Positions 1 to 12,004 of a stretch of 64,000 bases of DNA are shown here, one piece after another. A program made the position numbers and the translations under genes. How positions within the stretch are numbered: position 1 is the stretch's first letter; the number at the start of each line of letters is the position of its first letter. Under the pieces are notes generated by a model. It was given only the letters and a program-made list of their open reading frames with translations, did not search any database and was not told the origin of the DNA. The stretch is from Cynocephalus volans (lineage: Eukaryota; Chordata; Mammalia; Dermoptera; Cynocephalidae). The stretch covers positions 81,513,624-81,577,623 of the forward strand of contig NC_084478.1 of assembly GCF_027409185.1 (NCBI RefSeq), read 5' to 3'.

Positions 1-850
1 GTAAATAATATTGCAGTGAACATGGGGATGCAGAAATCTCCTCAGGGTACTGATTTTATTATTATTCTTGAGTATGTACCCAGAGGTGGGATTGCTGGAT
101 CGTATAGTAGTTCTATTTTTAATTTTTTGAGAAAGTTCTATGCTGTTTTCCATAATGGTTATACCAATTTACATTTCCACCAACAGTGTACAAAGGTGTG
201 CTTTTCTCCACACCCTTGCCCACACTTATCTCTTAACTTTTTTGTTGTTACTTTTGTAGTTTATTTTTTATTGAGACGTAATTGATTATACATATTTGTG
301 GGGTACTGAGTAAACTATCAGTATTTGTGTACGAGATGTGGTGATCAAATTGAGATAATTAGCATACTCATCATTACAAAACACAATCATTCTTTGTGTC
401 CATTAACTACTTTCTCCCTAATCCCCCTCCCCCTCCCCCTTTCCCATCTGTAGTAACCGCAGTTCTGTTCTCGCCTTCTGAAAGTTCAACATATTATTGT
501 GATTGTTCTTTCTCTTTCTCTCTGTCTCTCTTTCTGTCTTGATAATAACTGTCCTAACGGGTGTGAGGCAATATCTCATTGTGGTTTTGATTTGCATTTG
601 TCTGATGCCTAGTTGTAGTGCACCATTTTGCATACCTGTTGACCATTTACATGTCCTCTTTGGAAAAATGTTTATTCGTGCTCTTTGCCCTTTTTTTTGG
701 TTTATATTTTTTCACAATTGAGTTGTATGAGTTCCTCATATATTTTGTATGTTAACCGCTTACCAGAGATACAAGTGGCAAATATTTTCTCCCAAACCAT
801 AGGTTGTTTTTCATTTTGTCAAACGTTTCCTTTGTTGTGGAGAGTTTTTT
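1..850 (-). mobile_element. Old L1 ORF2 3' fragment, split by another L1 3' end
   Basis: Read on the minus strand, 1-244 and 535-850 match the well-known 3' part of L1 ORF2 (the stretch giving 'ttttccataatgg' and the 'caacagtgta' segment on the plus strand). Between them, 245-534 resembles an L1 3' UTR end ('gattatacatatttgtgggg'), also minus strand, and the older copy resumes afterwards. Reading frames are broken throughout. The subfamily cannot be assigned by eye. Confidence 0.7.
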
Positions 851-852
851 AG

Positions 853-1595
853 ATGCCAGTTCTATTCGACATAATACTGAGAAAACTAGCAAGGGCAATC
901 AGACAAGAGAAAGGAATAGAAGGCATCTCAATAAGAAAGGAAGATGTAAAATTATCTCTGTTTGCAAATGACATGATCCTGTATGTAGAAAACCCTAAAA
1001 ACTCCACACATGCACAAAAACTCTGTTAGAACTAATAAATACAGTAAAGTTGCAGGATACAAAACCAATATGCAAAAGTCAGTTGCTTTCTTTTTTACAC
1101 CGAAAATGATCTGTCAAAAAGGAAATCATGACAACAATCCCAATTAATGCTAACACCAAAAAGAATAAAATATCGAGAACTAACTTAACCAAGGAGTGGA
1201 AAGACATAAACACTGAAATCTCTATGACTATGATAAAAGAAACTGAAGAAGACACAAACAAATGGAAAGATATCCTGTGTTCATGGACTGGAAGAATTAA
1301 TATTTTTAAATGTCCATACTACCCGAGGTGATATACAGATCCAAGACAAAACCTGCCAAAATTCCAAAGGCATTTTTCACAGAAATATATAGCACAATTC
1401 TTTTTTTTTTTTTTTTTTTGTCTGTTTCGTGACCGGCACTCAGCCAGTGAGTGCACCAGCCATTCCTATATAGGATCCGAACCCGTGGCGGGAGCGTCAC
1501 CACGCTCCCAGCGCCGCACTCTCCCGAGTGCACCACGGGCTCGGCCCACATAGCAAAATTCTAAAATTCATAGGGAACCACAAGAAAAAGAAAGG
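853..1595 (+). mobile_element. L1 ORF2 reverse-transcriptase fragment (degenerate)
   Basis: The plus-strand translation shows the RT segment around 'LARAIRQ' and a changed catalytic motif, FANDM where active L1 has FADDM (about 960-975). Frameshifts and stops show it is dead. A SINE at about 1400-1547 splits its 3' part; L1 sequence resumes at about 1551. Confidence 0.7.
1400..1547 (-). mobile_element. tRNA-derived SINE, full length, minus strand
   Basis: Poly(T), then the complement of the 'gacaaaaa' tail, 'cactcagccagtgagtgcac', the box-B-like complement 'ggatccgaaccc' and the 5' head ending 'gggctcggccc'. It is flanked by an imperfect target-site duplication, 'atagcacaattct' before and 'atagcaaaattct' after. 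It belongs to the same family as the copies at 6.4, 10.2, 55.1 and 59.8 kb. Confidence 0.85.
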
Positions 1596-1599
1596 ATTT

Positions 1600-1742
1600 G
1601 CATTTTGCTAAGGGTTAATGACATTGAGCCTCTTTTCATGTGCTAAGTGGCCCTTTGTATATCTTTTGGGGAGAAATGACTATTCTCATCTTTTGCTCAT
1701 TTCCCAATGAAGTTATTTATTCTATTATTGATTTGTAAAGGT
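1600..1742 (-). mobile_element. L1 ORF2 fragment
   Basis: Minus-strand L1 sequence containing the recognisable 'tttgtatatcttttggggagaaatg' region (given here only as a landmark near 1655-1679). It is interrupted at about 1745 by an LTR and continues after about 2170. Confidence 0.6.
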
Positions 1743-1744
1743 GC

Positions 1745-2167
1745 AGTGGATTGAATTATGTCCCCCCAAAACTCACTGAAGCTTGAATTGTGTCCCCCAA
1801 CTTTTATGCATTAGAAACTTGGTGCCCACTGTGACTGTTAAGAGGGTGGGAAACCCTATTATGGTAATTGAAAGGTGGAGCCTTGAAGAGGTGATTAGAT
1901 TGTATGACCGTGCCATAGTGAATGGATTAAAAGTGGTGGTCAGGGGCATGGTTCCGAGGGCTTCAAAAGAAGAGAGAAGAGAGTCTGTCTTTCTCTCTGC
2001 TGTCTCTGTTCCCACCGTCTTGCAATGTGAGACCCCTGGGTCACTGTCACCACCACCAGATGGACTTTGGACTTCCCAGCCTCAGAAACTGTAAGCAATA
2101 AATTTTGTTTTTCTTTATATATCACCCAGTCCCAGGTATTTTGTTATAACCAACAGAAACGGACTAA
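1745..2167 (+). mobile_element. MaLR-like solo LTR
   Basis: Shows the typical order of MLT/MST-type LTRs: 'gtccccccaaaactca' near the start, 'ggtaattgaaaggtggagcc' in the middle, 'ggactttggacttcccagcc' near the end, AATAAA near 2098, and termination at 'cggactaatgcc'. Sister copies lie at 54.65 and 56.6 kb. No internal retroviral-like region adjoins it, so it is a solo LTR. Confidence 0.7.
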
Positions 2168-2169
2168 TG

Positions 2170-2960
2170 CCAAAGCTAATTTATAAAATCTGTATACATA
2201 CCCCTTGTAAGTCATGTGATTTGCAAATACTTTCTTTTATTCTGTGGCCTATCTTTTTACCTTTTCAATGGTATTATTTGCAGCAAAAAATATACTTCTT
2301 AATTTGGATGAAATCTGGTTTTTCTTTTTGTCTTCTTTTGTTGCTTGGGCTTTTGGAGTTACATCTAAGAAAGCATTGCCTAACCTAATCTCATGAAGGT
2401 TTCCCGTTAGGCCTCCTTTGAAAAGTTTTGTACTTTCAGCTCTAACATTTAGGCCTGTGACCCATATTGAATTAATTTTTATATATGCAGTGAGATAAGA
2501 GTCGGGTCCAATTTTATCATTTTGCATGTGGATATCCAGATGTCCCAACACCATTTGTTGAAAACACTACTCTTTCCCATATGGAATTATATTGCCACCC
2601 TGTTTGAAAATTAATTAACTATAAATGTCAGGGTCTGTTTATGGACTCTCCATTCTGTTCCATTAATCCTTATGACTTTCCTTGTGCCAGACCCACACTG
2701 TCTTGATTGCTGTAGCTTTGTAGTACAATTTGAAATGGGGAAAGTATGAGCCCTCCAACTTTATTCATCTATTCAAGATGGCTTTGGGTATTTTGGGTCT
2801 GGTGAATTCGCATGTCAGTTTCAGGATCAGCTTGTCAATTTCTGCAAAGAAGTCAGCTGGGATTTTGAGGAAGATTTCATGGAATCTATAGATTAGTTTA
2901 GACAGTACGGCCATATGAACAACAGTAAGTCTTCCCGTCAAGGTGCAAGGGATGTCTTTC
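2170..2960 (-). mobile_element. L1 ORF2 fragment
   Basis: Continuation of the minus-strand L1 interrupted by the LTR. It contains the L1 segment with 'ccaacaccatttgttgaaa' (near 2545-2565) and 'tcaggatcagcttgtcaatt'. It is decayed, with stops in all frames. Confidence 0.65.
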
Positions 2961-3600
2961 CATTTCTTTCCTTTTCATAAATTGTGGTAAAACACACATA
3001 ACATCGAATTTAACATTCTAATTGTTTTTAAGTTTATAGCTCTGTGCCATTAAGACATTCACATTGTTGTGCAACCATCACTGCCATTCATCTCCAGAAG
3101 TTTTTCATTTTCTCCAAATGCACTCATTAAACATTAACTCACCATTCCCTACTCCCCGCCAGGCTCTGGCAACTACCATTCCACTTTCTGTTTCTATGGT
3201 TTTGACTAGTCCATATAAGTGGAATCACACAATATTTGTCCTTCTTATTTCACTTAGCACAATGCCTTCAAAGATCATCGATGTTGGATCATGTGTCGGA
3301 ATTTCCTTCCCTTTTAAGGCTGAAAAATATGTTCCCTTGTGTGTATTTACCACATTCTGTTTTTATCTGTTCTTCCACCCATGGACATTTGGATTTGCAT
3401 CCACCCGTTGTGAATCGCACTGCGATGAACGTGGGTGTAAAATGGATTTTGGGGTCTCTGCATTCATTTCTTTTGTATAAATGCCTGGAAGTGGAATTGT
3501 TTGATCCTATGGTCATCCTGTGTTTAATTTTTTGAGGGAAGGTGAACCTATTTTCCAAAGTGGATGCACCACTTCACATTTTCACCAGCAATGCGTAGGG
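2960..3600 (-). mobile_element. L1 3' end, older subfamily
   Basis: Minus-strand 3' UTR-like sequence ('ttgtggtaaaacacacataa' near 2982, 'gtgcaaccatcactgccat' near 3069), followed by the reversed 3' end of ORF2. A related 3' end recurs at 60.48-60.73 kb. Confidence 0.6.
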
Positions 3601-5350
3601 GTTCCAATGTCTTCCAGTTTTTTATGTCCTTTAATTTGTTTCAACAATGTTTTGTGGTTTTGAGAGTATAAGTGTTGCACTTTCTGTTAAACTTATTTTT
3701 ATGTATTTTATTATTTTTGATGCTATTGCAAGTGGAATTGTTTTCTTAATTTTGTATTCAGTGTGCTTTTGCTACTGTATGGAAATAGAAATTATTTTTG
3801 TGTATTGATGTTGGATCCTTTTACCTTGCAAAATCATTTTTGAAGGTCTTTTGGTGGATTCCTCAGGATTTTATGATTACAAGATGATGCCATATGTCTT
3901 TTTATTTTTTCTTGATGTTAGTAAACTGAGTGTCCTCACCTTTTTCTTGGTTGATTTAGTCTACAGTTTGTCAATTTTGTAGATTTTTCAGAGTCAGATT
4001 TTTGTTTCATTGATTTTTCTCTTTTGGTTTGTACTCTTTATTTCATTAATTAATGCTCTGATCATTACTCACTCCTTCCTTCTATTTACGTGAAGCTTAG
4101 TTTGCTCTTTTTTCCATGTGTCATAACGTTGAAGGTAAGTTTATTGATCTGTGATCTTTCTTCTTTTTTAGTATAGGGATTTAGAGCTATAAATTTTTCT
4201 CTGAGCGCTGCTTAACTGCATCCCATAAGTTTTAGTATAGTGTGCCTTCATTTTCTTTCATCCCAAAGTATTTTCTAATTCCCCTTTTGATTTCTTCTTT
4301 GACCCATTGATTATTTAGGTGATAGTTAATTTCCATATAATTATAAATTTCCCAGTAGTAAGTCTCATTGGTTTCCAACTTTGTTCCATTGTGGTTGGAG
4401 AACCTACTTTATATTGTTTCTATTCTTTTAAGTTTGTTGAGGTTTGTTATAGCCTACCTTATGGGCTATCCTGGAGAACATTTCAGATGTAATTGAGAGG
4501 AATATATATCCTTGTGTGGTTGGGTGAAGTGTTGCATAGGTTTCATTTAGGTTCTTTTGCTTTATAGCTTTTTCAAGTCTAGTATATCTTTGCTGATCTT
4601 CCGTTTGGTTTTTCTAACCATTATTGAAAGTGAGGTATTGAAGTCTTCAACTATTATTGTCGAATTGTCGATTCTTTTCCTTATGTCTGTCAGTTTTTAC
4701 TTCAGGTAATTTGGTGCTCCGTTGCGTGGTGTAAATATATTTATTTATTTAATTTCTTTTATTTTGGCAGCTGGCCGGTACAGGGATCAAACCCTGGACC
4801 TTGGTGTTTATAGATGGTATATCTTCCTGATAGATTGACATGTTTATTATTTTAGATTGTCCCTCTGTGTCTCTAGTCATATTTGGTGTATTAAACTCTA
4901 TTTTGTCTGATGTTTGTTGTGCCACTCCAGCTATCTTATGGTTCCTATTTTCAGTGTACGTATTTTTCCATGGTTTTACATTCAAACTATTTGTATCTTT
5001 GAATCTAAAGTGTGTCTCTTCTGGACAGCATATACTTCAATCGTGTTATATATGTATATTTATATACATATATATGTATATATAAAGGAGATATTGGCAG
5101 AATGTCTAGTGTAGTGCTCAATCTGTTTACATCTAATGTAACTACTGATATGGGAGGATTTATGCCTGCCATTGTTGTATTTTATTTCTCATATTCTTAA
5201 GTTCCTCTATCCTTCCATTGTGGTGTTCTTTTGCATTAAGCAGATATTTTCTCATATGCCCTCTTAATTCCTTTGTTGTTTCATCCTATTTTTGAGTTAT
5301 TTTCTTAGTGATTGCCTCACAAATTGCAATTAATATGTTAACTTAAAAGA
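3600..5350 (-). mobile_element. Ancient L1 ORF2/5' region fragment
   Basis: T-rich minus-strand L1-derived sequence. Landmarks include 'gaggtttgttatagcctacc' and the region around 4900-5030 ('tgtgccactccagctat'). No open frame longer than about 80 codons survives. A short tRNA-Ile-type SINE lies within it at 4766-4808. Confidence 0.55.
4766..4808 (-). mobile_element. tRNA-Ile-like SINE, 5'-truncated
   Basis: The complement reads 'aacaccaaggtcca', then 'gggtttgatccctgtaccgg' and 'ccagctgcc', the 3' half of a tRNA-Ile-like SINE monomer with a recognisable B box. Only the last ~43 bp and an A-rich tail (T-rich here, before 4766) remain. Its relative at 37.7 kb is nearly complete. Confidence 0.55.
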
Positions 5351-5371
5351 ATCTAGTTTAGACCATTAGAA

Positions 5372-6820
5372 GGGAGGGGGCGGAGTAAGATGGCAAAGTA
5401 GATCTCTCCAGCAATCATCTAGTTCAGATTAGTATCAACTTAATTTCAATCTTATAAAAAACTTTGACCTTATAAAGCTCCAGACCCTCTGGCTCCTTCG
5501 TGCTATTGTCATCATAAAATTACTTCTTTATATCTTTAAAGCCCATCCAGACAGTTTTACGATTATTGCTTTATGCAATAATTGTCCTTGAAATAAGATA
5601 AAAGAGGAAAAGACTTACAAACAACAAATGCCATGTAGTTAACTTTAGTGGTGTTCTTATTTTTTCATGTGGATTTGAGTGACTGTCTACTGTCTATTTG
5701 AGATTTCCCTTTAATATTTCTTACAGATCAGGTCTGCTAACGATACCTTTTCTCAGTTTTTCTTCATTGGGATGTAGCTCTATTTCACCATCATTTTTGA
5801 AGGATAGTTTCGCTGGATAGAGAATTCTTGGTTAACAGTCTCTTTCTTTCAGCACTTCGAATATAACTTCCACTATCTTCTGTTCAGCTTGGACTCTGAT
5901 AAGAAGTCAGCTGTTAATCTTAACTTGGGATCCCTTGTGTGTGGCGAGCTGCATTTCTCCTGTTGCTTTCAACATTCTCTCACTGTCCTTGATTTTCAGC
6001 AGTTTGACTAAGATGTGTCCAGGTGAAGTTCTCTTTGGAGTTTCTGTGCTTCTCATTTGTGTAGATAAATAATTTTAATCACATTTAGGGATTTGGGGGC
6101 ATCATTTTAAAAAGTATTCTTTTGGCCCTTTCTCTCCTCTTCTTCAGGGACTCTCATTATGCATATGGTGGTGTGCTTGATCATGTCCTGCAAGGTCTCT
6201 GATGCTCTGTTCATTTTTCTTCATTTTTTCTCTTTTTTTGCTCTCAGACTGGACAGCCTCCATTGACTTATCTTCCAAGTTTGATGTTCTTTCTCTTGCC
6301 GGTTTCAGTTTCTTTTGACACCCTCTTGTGAATTTTCTATTGTCGTTATCGAACTTTTCAACTCCAGAGCTTCTACTTGGGTCTTTTTATTTTTTTATTT
6401 TTTATTTTTTATTTTATTTTGTCTTTTTCGTGGCCGGCACTCAGCCAGTGAGTGCACTGGCCAGTCCTATATAGGATCCGAACCTACGGCGGGAGCATCG
6501 CCGCACTCCCAGCGCCGCACTCTCCTGAGTGCGCCACGGGCTCGGCCCTACTTGGGTCTTTTTAAAAAGTAATTTCTATCTCTCTGACGATCTTCCCTAT
6601 TTCATGAGATATTGTTCTCATACTTTTGAAAAAAAATCTTTTGACATGGTTTCTTTTAGTTGTTTAAGCCTATTTATAATAGTTGGTTTAAAGTCTTTGT
6701 CTAGTAAGTCCAGTACTTACTACTGGGCTTCCCTGCGTGTGTTCCAGTTTCCCATCGCTTTGCCAGTCTCATAAGTTTTTGTTGAAAAGTGGACATTTTA
6801 AATAATGGAATGTGGCAACT
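5372..6820 (-). mobile_element. L1-derived region, mixed fragments
   Basis: 5372-5600 opens with 'ggcggagtaagatggcaaag', which looks like an L1 5' UTR start on the plus strand. From about 5640 the sequence is minus-strand old L1 ('ggatagtttcgctggatag', 'ctttcagcacttcga'). A SINE interrupts it at 6389-6548. Strand is given for the larger part; boundaries are approximate. Confidence 0.45.
6389..6548 (-). mobile_element. tRNA-derived SINE with clean target-site duplication
   Basis: Same family as the copy at 1.4 kb: T-rich tail with (ATTTT)n interruptions, 'cactcagccagtgagtgcac', 'ggatccgaacc' and the head complement 'cgccacgggctcggccc'. A direct repeat 'tacttgggtcttttt' occurs at about 6374-6388 and 6549-6563, which fixes the insertion site within an L1. 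Confidence 0.9.
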
Positions 6821-8000
6821 CTGGAATTCAGATTTTCTCTCCTTTCAAGGTTTTGTTTTTGTTGCTTGGTGGTGTTAATCTTGCCATTGTTTGCTTGTTT
6901 AGGGCTTTTTCTGAACTATTTCTTGTAAAGTCTGTATCCTCTGCTGTCTGTGGCCACTGACTTCTCTGCTTGGTTAGCTTAGTGGTCATCTAATGATTGG
7001 ACAGAAATGTCTTTAAATGTCTGGAACTAGAAAAACTCCCAGTCATTGCCATGGAACTCTGTATATGTTGGGCATGCCTTCAACATCTAGCCAGGCAATT
7101 GTCAACTCTTTCTTAACCTTCCCTTCTGATTGCACAGAACCTCAAAATAAACCAGAGCGGAGAGCTTAGGGACTTTTGGGGGCTTTCCAGACCATAATGT
7201 AGTCCTGGGCATGTGTCTGGCCTTTTAGATTCCCAGGAATATGTCACAGCTTTTCAAAGGTCCTATAGACATCTCATTACCTAGTTTCTCCTCTTAAGGT
7301 TTTGGGCATCTATTGTTTGCCCCAAGTGTTATCCACTGCCTGAGGCAGCTCCAGTGTTAAATGATTGCCTCCAAATACTTCTGACAAATGCATCCAGGGA
7401 AAAGCATTTCAAATCAAGACAACCATGCAAGTAGGGCCTTCCAGGGAACTGCCAGACAAATCAAGTAATGACAGTTCTCGGGAATGAGGCTTTGCAGGAG
7501 TTCCAAACCTGTTCTGCTCCCCCTGGTGGCTGCCAGGCTCCTGGTTTACACTTTGATTCCAGGCTGTTGGTATTCAAGGCTACCACGGAATTGGATGGAA
7601 GGGCATGGGAACAGGGCTAGTTGAAATGCCACATAGCTCACTGTTCCTACCAAGATTCAGCTTTTTTTTCTTGAATAAACACACCTGAGCTGTAGGCAAA
7701 TTTCCACATTTCTGAAAACAGTTATTCTGACCATTTTTGCCAGTTTTCTCATTGTTTTTATGGCAGAGAGAATTTTCAGGGGGCCTTACTTTGCTGTTTT
7801 TGCTGACTTCCTGTACAACTTCTCCTCGTACTCGTTTATCAGGGTGTTTGTTGCTATGCAGTCTCTGCGCTTAGAACTTACATATCTCTCAATAAATAAT
7901 TTTGTTGGTCACTGACCATGTGAAAGGGACCACAACAGGAGCTCAGGAAGCAAAGATGTATAAGATACCATCTTTGATCTCAAAGTTGTTACTCTCTATT
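6820..8000. other. No gene recognised
   Basis: Mixed-composition sequence without a convincing ORF, exon chain or repeat that I can name. About 7900-8000 faintly resembles an MIR/L2-type relic. Confidence 0.4.
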
Positions 8001-8470
8001 AGGCCTCATGGCTAGTTTAACATCAGCACAGCCAGGTTAAGCAACTTTCCCGTTTTCCCCCTCCCCATTTCCCTTTTCTGCTCCGGGAACTAAGAGTCCT
8101 GTTCTGGGTAAACATTACCATTATCACCAAGGGAACATCTTGTGGTTTGTGTCCAGCAGGCTTCGGTCTGGAATGCTTTGTACTGAGATAGTGGCTTATC
8201 TAGGGCCTGTGCCCTAACTGACCAGATGTTATTGGGCCTCAAGGCCTGTGTCACCTTGCATACCACTGATTTTGAAATTGCCCGTTACTCTGTCAGAACC
8301 CTCCCTAAAAATCTTATAAACCTCCTGCTTTCCTTGGTTTGGGGGAACTGATCTGGCTCAGTCTCCCCTCCACGTTAGCTGAAATAACGCTTTTGGCTGA
8401 AATGGCGCTGGCTCGGGTCTCTCTCCCTTCTCCATCTCACTGAACCTAACACTCTCAAGTATATTCTGTT
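8000..8470 (+). mobile_element. Possible solo LTR (ERV class I type)
   Basis: Layout resembles a gammaretrovirus-type LTR. There is a C-rich block, then 'cttataaacctcctgctttc' near 8316 as a possible TATA/cap region, then a repeated 'gctgaaataacgcttttggc' / 'gctgaaatggcgctggc' pair, then a pyrimidine-rich end. I see no coding remnant and no certain target-site duplication. It could instead be unrelated sequence of similar composition. Confidence 0.35.
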
Positions 8471-9235
8471 GAACCGACACATGTAAAACCTACTGATTGC
8501 CAAGCCTGCATCTGGACACCAAATTATACCTTAAGTCAGCAAGATGGGGGCAGGGGTGGAAGGGGAAGGATGTGGATCATTTCTGGCCACAGTGTTTTAA
8601 CTACAACCAAGTCTTTACCTGGATATTTTGCAGCAGCCTTGCTAATATCTCTGGTCAAAGCTACTTTTATCTCCAACCACTTCAGAAAGCTGAGAGCCTC
8701 AAGTGAGTGCAGAGAAAGTGCTGCAGAGATCTCCCATATGAAGAGTTAGAAACAGAGATTCATTGGAACAAACAGGTTTGGTTTTGAATAATTTCATGGT
8801 ACCAATCTGGGATTTTCTACTAAAATGGCTTGTTTTTATATGGATGCAGCCCACCACCTTGGCAGTTATTGATAGACTTTTAGGTAAAAAGCAGAAGGGA
8901 CCCAAGATATCACTCTTCACACCACAGAATGGAAATATAGCTCCATCCCTCTCCTTTTTAATCAGCCTCTGCCTATCAAAAAATACATATATATCACTTG
9001 GTCGTTGATCGAGGATTCCCATGGTAGCCTAAGACCCAAGTTTACATAGAACATCTATGTCTGTGAAATGCTCTGAACTGCAGGAGATGCCTGCTAACAT
9101 ACTCACAGCCAGTTTGTTCCGGGTTTGATTTCTCAAGGCATGCAGGTGTCTTATATAAACATGTCTTGTAAAGATTTCAAGAGCCTTCAAATGACAATAT
9201 AAAATTTCAGACCTACACAAATTTTGCTTTGAATA
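8470..9235. other. No gene recognised
   Basis: ORFs of 60-107 codons exist on both strands, but none has a recognisable domain, flanking splice sites or coding-like composition. Confidence 0.4.
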
Positions 9236-9400
9236 CAGGTTCTACTGCTTCTTAGCTGTGTAACCTCGGACAGATTACTTAGTCTCTTTCAACCTCAGAT
9301 ACCTAATTTGCAAAACTGAGAATAATAATAGGGAGATACGATTGTAGGGCTTAAATATGACAATGTTTTTGTAATGCATTTAATGCACTATCTGACAAAT
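9236..9400 (+). repeat. MIR relic
   Basis: Matches the MIR core order: 'cttagctgtgtaacctcgga', then 'cctcagatacctaatttgc', then 'aataataatagggagata' and a decayed tail. Confidence 0.6.
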
Positions 9401-9550
9401 AGTTAATGCCACAAAACATTAGGTCTAATTCCCATTGATTAACCTCTGAATGCCATAAACACTCAAAGTCTATTATAGTGACCTGAATTAAGAGATTCAG
9501 AATTCAGTTCCTCACTTGGCTGACAATGAGCTGCACGGATGGACAGTGGC

Positions 9551-9611
9551 CAGAGAGAGGGAGGGAGAGAGAGGGAGAGACAGAGAGAGACAGAGAGACA
9601 GAGAGACAGAG
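9551..9611 (+). repeat. (GAGA)n purine-rich simple repeat
   Basis: About 60 bp of nearly uninterrupted gagagag/gagggag/gacaga sequence. The minus strand is consequently a pyrimidine tract and gives a spurious low-complexity ORF. Confidence 0.9.
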
Positions 9612-9966
9612 ATCCCCTGTGATCAGAACTCTTGTCTATTATTTCTTTGTGATGCTGGGTGACAACAAAATCAATTCTCCTAAAAATCAATGAATTTACC
9701 AAATGGCAAATCTTCCACATTTACTGAATTTCCTGATTGCCATTTTAATAGCTTTCATGGGAATCTTTATTTTTATTATTATTTATTGTTTTTATTATTT
9801 TATTAAAGATAAAACATGCATTTCTGATTATTAGCTCAGTAAAGGTGGATGTGCCTTAGGAATTGGAGAAAAAATCCAAAAGTAGAGACTGAAAAAGTCT
9901 CCCTTTATTATTTGTATTATTATTCCAATCTAAAATATGGCCTTGTATCTAAGATGGAATTGTTTT

Positions 9967-10022
9967 GAATAATCCTGATAGATTATTCAATGTTGAATAA
10001 TCCTGATAGATTATTCAATGTG
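9967..10022. repeat. Tandem 28-bp hairpin unit, two copies
   Basis: Two adjacent 28-bp units (9967-9994 and 9995-10022) differ only at the last base. Each contains 8-bp inverted arms, gaataatc and gattattc, around a 6-base loop (ctgata). Confidence 0.9.
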
Positions 10023-10212
10023 GGAATGTTTTGAGTATCATTTTCTATCCTTTTAAATCATATGCTTTTTTGGTTTTCTTTTGCATTTTTTGAAATGGCT
10101 TCGTCAGACAGAATTGCTCACTTTTTGTAAGTGTAATTTCTATTCAAAGGCAAATCAATTGAATTCCAAAGATGTGTTTAATTTCAATTATTATTTCAAA
10201 TCAAATTATTTT

Positions 10213-10342
10213 CGGCGCTGGGAGCATGGCGACGCTCCCGCCGCGGGTTCGGATCCTATATAGGACTGGCCGGTGCACTCACTGGCTGAGTGCTGGTCAC
10301 GAAAAAGACAAAAAAAGAAAAAAAGGAAAAAAAAGAAACAGG
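10213..10342 (+). mobile_element. tRNA-derived SINE, 5'-truncated, perfect TSD
   Basis: Starts at 'ggcgctgggagc', lacking the first ~35 bp of the family head. It has the B-box-like 'gggttcggatcc', the second unit 'ggtgcactcactggctgag' and an A-rich tail with G interruptions. The 18-bp direct repeat 'ttcaaatcaaattatttt' flanks it exactly (10195-10212 and 10343-10360), so the insertion is probably young. Confidence 0.92.
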
Positions 10343-10439
10343 TTCAAATCAAATTATTTTAAGGTGGGTTAAAAGTGAATTTGAATTTAATTTTAAATTT
10401 GAACACATTCAAAGAATCAAAAATTTAAATTAAATTTAT

Positions 10440-11270
10440 AAAACTGAAATTAGAATGATCATTTGATCCAACACTTCTGGGTATATATCCAAAAGATGTG
10501 AAATCAGTGCGTCAAAGACATATCTGCACTCCCATGTTTATTGCAGGGTGATTCATGATAGCAAAGGTATGGAATCAACCTACGTGTCCATCAACAAATG
10601 AATGAATAAAGAAAACGTGGTGTGTATACACAATGGAATTCTATTTGGCCTTAAAAAAGAGGGAAATCCTGTCTTTTGCAACAATGTGGATAAATCTGAG
10701 AGACATTATGCTAAGTGAAATAAACCAGGTGCAGAAAAACAAATACTGTGTGATGTCACTAATATGCAAAATCTAAAAAAATCTAACTCATAGAAGTAGA
10801 GAGTAGAATGGTGATTATCGGAGGCTGGAAGTTGGCGGTGGGGGCAGATGGGGAAGGGAAATATGTTGATCAAAAATTCAAAGTTCCAGTTAGGGCGAAC
10901 AAGTTTTAGTGATCTATTGCATAGCATTATTAACTAATAAAAACGTATCGTATATTTTTAAATTGGTAAAAGAATATATTTTAAATGTTCTCATTACTAA
11001 AAATGACAGGTAGGCGAGGTGATGGATATGTTAATTAGCTTGATTTAATCATTCCACATTGTATACATATACCAAAACATCATATTGTGCCCCATAAATA
11101 TATAAAATTATTATTTGATTGGACAGGGGCATAAAGAATAAGTACAATTTGTAACTATATACATACTAGTAATATTGATTCGATCAACATATGTCAACAT
11201 TGAACCCCCAAAATATGTATAATCAATTGTAATTCAATAAAAAACCTAAAATTGTTATTTGTCAATTAAA
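10440..11270 (+). mobile_element. L1 3' end (ORF2 end plus 3' UTR)
   Basis: Plus-strand L1: 'cttctgggtatatatccaaa' at about 10473, 'gtatacacaatggaattcta' near 10626, 'attatgctaagtgaaataaa' near 10705, then a 3' UTR ending near 'caataaaaaacc' at about 11235. Many stops. The same family recurs at 12.0-12.77 kb. Confidence 0.75.
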
Positions 11271-11279
11271 CGTTTTTAA

Positions 11280-12000
11280 AATAATAAATATAATAAATTT
11301 ATAGAGACTGCTGCTTCTGGGAAGATGTAGACGTACATTTCCCCATTATTCCCACTAAGTACAACTTAAAATCCTAGACACTGTATATAAAACAAACGTA
11401 GGAATTTTCAAAGTGGAGAGAAGAAAGTAGACCAACTGAGGACCTCAGAACGACATGGTAGTGAGTTCCCTGGGTATTGTCTTTGTCTGATATGGCCCAG
11501 ACTTGGGGATAAATAGGCTACAGAAAATGCCAGTAGGCACAAGCAAAAACCAAAACAAAACAAAAGAAAAACCTAAAAAGCAACAAAACAAAACAAAAAA
11601 CACAAAAACAAAAATGAAAAAACAAAACGACAAAAACCCAACCAACAAAAGCCTGCTCTCCCTAGACTAAGGATCACAAAAGGGGAAGCCTAACAAGACA
11701 GAAAATGTTTTCACAACACCTGCTCTTCCCCAGCCAGCCAAACACCACAGAAAAATCTGTGGCTCCGTTGCCACTCAGGCCAGCAAAGGTATAGTGAGAA
11801 GCACAGGCTTCCACACTCATTTCCACTGGCAGAAACGAGAGCCCCCTCATGCTCCCGTGTCAGGGGAGGTTATGTGGAGATCCCAAAATTACACCCCCAC
11901 CAGACAATAAGGAGGCAACCCTCTCCATCCTTACTGGGATGATGTCAGGACTTGCACCACCGTTCAGTGGTAAGGATGCCACTCAATCCATGGGCTAGAG
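11280..12000. other. Unassigned sequence with A-rich tract
   Basis: No gene recognised. 11540-11650 is an (aaaac)n-type low-complexity tract whose complement yields a spurious Phe/Leu/Val-rich ORF. The remainder may be old L1-derived 5' sequence, but I cannot show it. Confidence 0.4.
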
Positions 12001-12004
12001 AGAA

